Translations under genes and position numbers: made by a program | The notes under the pieces: model-generated | What the model was told of the DNA's origin: nothing | Databases searched by the model: none | What the model saw: only the letters and a program-made list of their open reading frames with translations | Assembly (NCBI RefSeq): GCF_900142955.1 | Contig: NZ_FRCP01000020.1 | Location: 62,001-126,000 of the forward strand | DNA from: Anaerosporobacter mobilis DSM 15930 | GTDB taxonomy: Bacteria; Bacillota; Clostridia; Lachnospirales; Lachnospiraceae | Length of the DNA stretch: 64,000 nt | Direction: 5' to 3' | Part shown: positions 60,467 to 64,000 of the stretch, in pieces | Numbering within the stretch: the stretch's first letter is position 1 | How the letters are laid out: every line of letters begins with the position of its first letter

Positions 60467-61510
60467 CTATACCTCATCAATTATAGTTTTTTCAGCAGTC
60501 TTTTTGGAGATTGCAGTACTTGAGCAGATAGCAGTTGAGCTTCTATTAATGAATTTGGCACGTAATAACATCTTACTAATAGTAACGTTATGTACCAAAC
60601 CATCTAATAACAAGAAAGCACTCTTACCTAAATCAATTCGGTCCTGTCTTACTGTAGTAAGTGGTGGGTTAAGTTGAGAGGCAATAGGAAGATCATCAAA
60701 ACCAATAACACTGATGTCTTCTGGGACACGAAGTCCCATCTTCGTTACTTCTGATATAACACCAGAAGCAATTAAATCACTTGCGCAGATAATTGCCGTA
60801 GCTCCGTTCTTTAGGAAAGTTGGAACGTGATATTTTGCACAATCGGGAACGTAATAACCATACTCAATTAGTTCTTCATGAGGGGTTAAACCACATGATT
60901 CCATGCTTTGTACAAATGCTTGATAACGTTGTTCGGATACCATTGAGTTTTTCGAACCATTTAAGAAAGCGATTTTCGTATGCCCAAGATCGTTTAGATG
61001 TGTAACTGCAGTATTAATACCTTCAAAACTGTCGGTTCCAACATACCCTACATGATTGTTGTTATCTATGTAGTTATCGAATAATACGGTTGGAACTGTT
61101 GTTTTATGGAGTTGTTTTACCCAGTCATCATGAAGAGCAAAACCAAGTAAAAATGCACCGCTATACCCATTCTTCAACATATAAGTATCAAACTTTTCTT
61201 GTGTCTGCATATTAAGATTGGTAGGAATAACACTTACATCCCAGTGCCGTCTGGCTGCAGAAAGTTTAAAACCAACAATAATCTCATAACCAAACTGATC
61301 GATATTCTCATAATCCATATTTTCAATCAAGATGCACACTTTGCGTTTTCCTTGGCTACGCATTTTCTTGGATGCATATCCCATCTCAACAGCAGTATCA
61401 AGTACTAACTGACGCATTTCGTCGCTGATATCACTAGCTCCATTAAGTCCTTTTGAAACGGTACTAACAGCTATGCCTAATTTATTGGCAATATCTTTAA
61501 TAGTAGCCAT
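60467..61510 (-). CDS. LacI-family regulator (probable maltose regulator)
   Basis: The ATG at 61510 follows AAAGGAGGAC; upstream codons of the open frame lack any site. The product has 347 residues. The HTH is ATIKDIANKLGIAVSTVSKG-LNG, and the hinge and core follow (VGYVGTDSFEGINTAVTHL, TAIICASDLIASGVISEV, ISVIGFDDLPIASQLNPPLT). It is divergent from malQ. Two operator-like palindromes before malQ fit a LacI-type protein, so it probably controls malQ and glgP in response to maltodextrin, like MalR. Confidence 0.88.
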   Translation of the reverse strand: MATIKDIANKLGIAVSTVSKGLNGASDISDEMRQLVLDTAVEMGYASKKMRSQGKRKVCILIENMDYENIDQFGYEIIVGFKLSAARRHWDVSVIPTNLNMQTQEKFDTYMLKNGYSGAFLLGFALHDDWVKQLHKTTVPTVLFDNYIDNNNHVGYVGTDSFEGINTAVTHLNDLGHTKIAFLNGSKNSMVSEQRYQAFVQSMESCGLTPHEELIEYGYYVPDCAKYHVPTFLKNGATAIICASDLIASGVISEVTKMGLRVPEDISVIGFDDLPIASQLNPPLTTVRQDRIDLGKSAFLLLDGLVHNVTISKMLLRAKFINRSSTAICSSTAISKKTAEKTIIDEV

Positions 61511-61840
61511 TTTGTCCTCCTTTTGTATTATATGATGAATATATAATACATAATAGTGACTATTCAAACTACGTTCTGAACAGTCACAAATAATGCGCAT
61601 AAATTACAAAACACGTAATTTGGCGCCTGTACAACTCGGAATTTTATGCAATAACGCATATGCCACCTCTAAAATAGTGGTTCGGATAGTTATACTTAAT
61701 GTACAAAGTATACTACCTATAAAAGCTATTTTCAATAAGTTAAAATTAATTCGTGAATATGCTAAAAATTAATGAAAAAAATTGTTGATTAAGATAGTTT
61801 AAACAATGAAATTATTATGAGAGGGTTTCAATTAATACAA

Positions 61841-61869
61841 TTGACAACCATACCAGTAAATGCTATAAT
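61841..61869 (+). promoter_or_regulatory. First promoter of malQ
   Basis: TTGACA and TATAAT are both consensus, with a 17-base spacer. It lies 318 bases before the ATG, followed at once by an operator at 61881. Confidence 0.8.
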
Positions 61870-61880
61870 TAGCGTAAGGG

Positions 61881-61898
61881 TTTCGAAAATTTCCGAAA
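61881..61898. promoter_or_regulatory. LacI-type operator 1
   Basis: TTTCGAAAATTTCCGAAA is a near-perfect palindrome. It lies 12-29 bases after the -10 of the first malQ promoter, over the start of transcription, and closely resembles the second site at 62147. Between the two sites (61899-62107) is AT-rich DNA with an AAAGGAGAG ribosome-binding-like site at 61908 but no ORF after it. Confidence 0.75.
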
Positions 61899-62107
61899 AT
61901 ACTTTAGAAAGGAGAGTATTACATCTCTAAATATATTTTTTGATAATTCATAGTGTAAAAAATATAAATTATTATTTTTTATACAAATGTACTAGGTTTA
62001 TAGTTGATTATGTATTTAATATAGAATTGGAAAGTAATTGTAAACAAACAAATACTATATTATGCAAAAAATAATATAAAAATTAACTATAAAACTTGAA
62101 TGCTCTA

Positions 62108-62136
62108 TTGACAAACTATAGTTAAAGTGTTATTCT
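62108..62136 (+). promoter_or_regulatory. Second promoter of malQ
   Basis: TTGACA and TATTCT with a 17-base spacer, 50 bases before the ATG and again followed 11 bases later by an operator-like palindrome. The layout repeats that of the first promoter. Confidence 0.75.
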
Positions 62137-62146
62137 AAATACAAGA

Positions 62147-62164
62147 TTTCGAAACTTATCGAAA
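62147..62164. promoter_or_regulatory. LacI-type operator 2
   Basis: TTTCGA-AACTTA-TCGAAA has perfect 6-base arms. It shares 14 of 18 bases with operator 1. Its place right after the -10 indicates repression by blocking initiation. Two spaced sites allow looping by a LacI tetramer. Confidence 0.75.
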
Positions 62165-62186
62165 ATATAAGAGAGTGTAGAACAGC

Positions 62187-63686
62187 ATGACAAAGAAAAA
62201 TACAGAATTAACAAGAGGTGCTGGGTTATTATTACCAGTTAGCAGTTTACCTTCACCATACGGTATAGGTGCATTTGGTAAAGCCGGTTTTGACTTTGTG
62301 GATTTATTAGTCAAAGCAAAACAAAAATACTGGCAGGTTCTTCCGTTAGGACCAACAAGTTATGGAGACAGTCCATATCAATCATTTTCCGCATTTGCAG
62401 GGAATCCTTATTTTATAGATATTGATACACTAATAAGCGAAGGTTTGTTAGAACAATCAGAAGTAGATGAACACTTCTGGGGAGATGAGGAAGACAAAGT
62501 TGATTACGAAGCAATATACAACAGCAGGTTCGTTATTTTAAAGAAAGCATTTGAACGAAGTAATCATCAAACGACAGAGGAGTACATACAGTTTTGTAAA
62601 GAGAATAGTTATTGGATTGATGATTATAGTCTCTATATGGCGATAAAAAATCATTTTGATAACAAGGAATGGCTTCTTTGGGATGAGGATATTCGATTTA
62701 GAGAACCTAATACGGTTAAGAAGTACGAAAAAGAATTAAGTGAAGACGTGAACTTTTGGAAGTTCTGTCAATTTAAATTCTATCAACAATGGTTTAAGTT
62801 AAAAGCTTATGCAAACGAAAAAGGAATTCAAATCATTGGAGATATTCCTTTATACGTTGCAATGGATAGTTCTGATGTGTGGGTATACGGAGATTTATTC
62901 GAGTTAGATGAAAGAAAGAAACCAATTAATATTGCAGGTGTACCACCGGATTGTTTCTCGGCAACAGGACAAAGATGGGGAAATCCATTATACGACTGGG
63001 ATAAGATGGAACAAGATGATTTTGACTGGTGGAGAAAGAGAATGCAGGCGTCGGCAAAACTTTATGATGTTGTCCGTATTGATCATTTCATCGGTATAGT
63101 TAGATATTTCAGAATTCCTGCTGAGTGTGAAACAGCGGAGTATGGTAAATATAAAAATGGTCCAGGTAGTAAACTAACAAAAGTAATTGTGGAATCCATT
63201 GGAGATGCAAAAATTATTGCAGAAGACCTTGGAGTAATTATTCCATCTGTTAGAAAACTTATGGATAGTACTGGATTCCCAGGGATGAAGATTCTACAAT
63301 TCGCTTTTAATAGCGGTTCTGATAATGAATACTTGCCTCATAATTATAGTTCTAGTAACACAGTTGTATATGGAGGCACACATGACAACCAAACTATGGT
63401 GGGTTATCTTAAAACGATAGGTAAAGGTGAAGAAGAGTATGCGCTAGAGTATCTTGGTGTTAAAAGAAAGAAAGATATTCCGGATGCTGTTATAAAAGTC
63501 GCTTATGCAAGTAATGCAGCGGTAGCAGTTTTCCAGGTACAAGATATTCTTAAACTAGATGATAGTGCAAGAATGAATCTTCCATCTTCCTTAGGTGGAA
63601 ACTGGCAATGGAGAATGACAGAAGGCCAGCTAACTGAGGAATGTATTAAGTGGCTGAACAAATTAGCAGGTACTTACGGAAGATAA
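62187..63686 (+). CDS. malQ: 4-alpha-glucanotransferase (amylomaltase, GH77)
   Basis: This encodes 499 residues, a normal length for MalQ, with no signal peptide. RGAGLLLPVSSLPSPYGIG and YWQVLPLGPTSYGDSPYQS are GH77 signatures. The catalytic residues are Asp299 in VVRIDHFIGI, Glu346 in IIAEDLGVI and Asp400 in GGTHDNQTM. It transfers glucan chains between maltodextrins, making longer substrates for the phosphorylase encoded next. Two operator-controlled promoters precede it. Confidence 0.96.
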   Translation: MTKKNTELTRGAGLLLPVSSLPSPYGIGAFGKAGFDFVDLLVKAKQKYWQVLPLGPTSYGDSPYQSFSAFAGNPYFIDIDTLISEGLLEQSEVDEHFWGDEEDKVDYEAIYNSRFVILKKAFERSNHQTTEEYIQFCKENSYWIDDYSLYMAIKNHFDNKEWLLWDEDIRFREPNTVKKYEKELSEDVNFWKFCQFKFYQQWFKLKAYANEKGIQIIGDIPLYVAMDSSDVWVYGDLFELDERKKPINIAGVPPDCFSATGQRWGNPLYDWDKMEQDDFDWWRKRMQASAKLYDVVRIDHFIGIVRYFRIPAECETAEYGKYKNGPGSKLTKVIVESIGDAKIIAEDLGVIIPSVRKLMDSTGFPGMKILQFAFNSGSDNEYLPHNYSSSNTVVYGGTHDNQTMVGYLKTIGKGEEEYALEYLGVKRKKDIPDAVIKVAYASNAAVAVFQVQDILKLDDSARMNLPSSLGGNWQWRMTEGQLTEECIKWLNKLAGTYGR

Positions 63687-63762
63687 TCATTATGGATAGT
63701 AACAGTGATAATAAATATCACGAAACCACACTAATAAAGCGAACGTTAAGGAGGAATAACTC

Positions 63763-64000
63763 GTGAGTAATTTTAAAACAAACGTGAAAACAATACTTGA
63801 ACTTGATTATTCAACTACAATCAAAGAAGCAACTACAATTCAATTATATAATGCGGTATCAAAAGCGGCTATGCAGACAGTTAATCCAGAAGAAGGAATT
63901 CAGGCTAAAGGTAAAAAAGTATGCTATTTATCAGCTGAATTCTTAATCGGAAGATTAGTATATAACAACTTATTAAATCTTGGATTGTTGAATCAATTCT
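63763..64000 (+). CDS. glgP: Glycogen/maltodextrin phosphorylase, 5' part
   Basis: A GTG start follows AAGGAGGAA, 76 bases after malQ. The 79 codons within the window read NAVSKAAM and KGKKVCYLSAEFLIGRLVYN, the typical N-terminal part of GT35 phosphorylases, with LSAEFL(I/M)GR conserved. The gene continues beyond the window. The enzyme releases glucose-1-phosphate from alpha-1,4-glucan. It is probably in one operon with malQ. Confidence 0.92.
   Translation, partial: MSNFKTNVKTILELDYSTTIKEATTIQLYNAVSKAAMQTVNPEEGIQAKGKKVCYLSAEFLIGRLVYNNLLNLGLLNQF

Noticed and set aside
60372..60677. Plus-strand ORF after fliS
   Set aside because: It runs through two terminators and the antisense of the LacI-type gene. 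No family features are visible.

Overview
The window is AT-rich Firmicute DNA (A-rich Shine-Dalgarno sites close to AGGAGG, TTGACA/TATAAT promoters, U-tailed hairpin terminators). Its gene content points to a motile, plant-polysaccharide-degrading Lachnospiraceae-type clostridium: a secreted GH74 xyloglucanase with X2 and CBM3 modules, a secreted amylase with CBM26 and CBM25 modules, flagellin with FliS, and glycogen/maltodextrin genes. From memory it resembles Lachnoclostridium (Clostridium) phytofermentans, but I could not check this by search.

Region 1 (1-19.1 kb) is a polymorphic-toxin cassette array of the Rhs/WapA type, all on the + strand. It holds at least four long truncated YD-repeat modules and several remnants. 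Each long module shares nearly identical DNA for the Rhs core, then switches after the DPSG motif to a different C-terminal toxin. These include a PD-(D/E)XK-like nuclease, an Ntox30-like domain, a papain-like Tox-PL-2 domain and a His-rich end of unknown class; an Ntox21-like remnant and a DxDFSHGG/HxH remnant are also present. A small immunity-type gene follows each one. Broken pieces (an amber codon, a frameshift, an NADAR remnant, an IS3 remnant, duplicated immunity-gene tails with their terminator) show repeated recombination. The full-length parent gene is not in the window.

Region 2 (19.1-30.7 kb) is a plant-sugar region. It has the GH74 gene on the minus strand, an ArsR-like regulator, and a divergent operon for a ribose-type ABC importer (binding lipoprotein, double ATPase, two permeases) ending in a GH2 glycosidase.

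Region 3 (30.7-35.1 kb) is a heterodimeric ABC exporter operon. Its leader holds a consensus promoter, a 32-codon ORF, a strong terminator, a second large hairpin and a 46-codon Cys-rich ORF. This looks like a BmrCD-style attenuation leader and is one of the most interesting non-Rhs features.

Region 4 (35.1-49.6 kb) is mixed housekeeping and accessory DNA: a small (p)ppGpp synthetase, an MBL-fold hydrolase, an intact IS3-family element sitting in the loop of a bidirectional terminator, an S1-domain protein, bacteriohemerythrin, a NUDIX protein, a Pro-rich duplicated-domain protein, the secreted amylase, a cold-shock gene and its broken duplicate, a frameshifted VanZ-like gene, and a Cd/Zn ATPase with its ArsR-type repressor.

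Region 5 (49.6-64 kb) holds a TetR regulator with a clear operator, a GH13 enzyme and GlgB. It continues with a promoter-driven structured RNA, a sigma-28-type promoter before a large helical protein, flagellin and FliS. Last come a LacI-type regulator, malQ with two promoters each followed by a similar LacI-type operator, and the start of glycogen phosphorylase. Amylase, the GH13 enzyme, GlgB, MalQ and GlgP form a starch/glycogen module.
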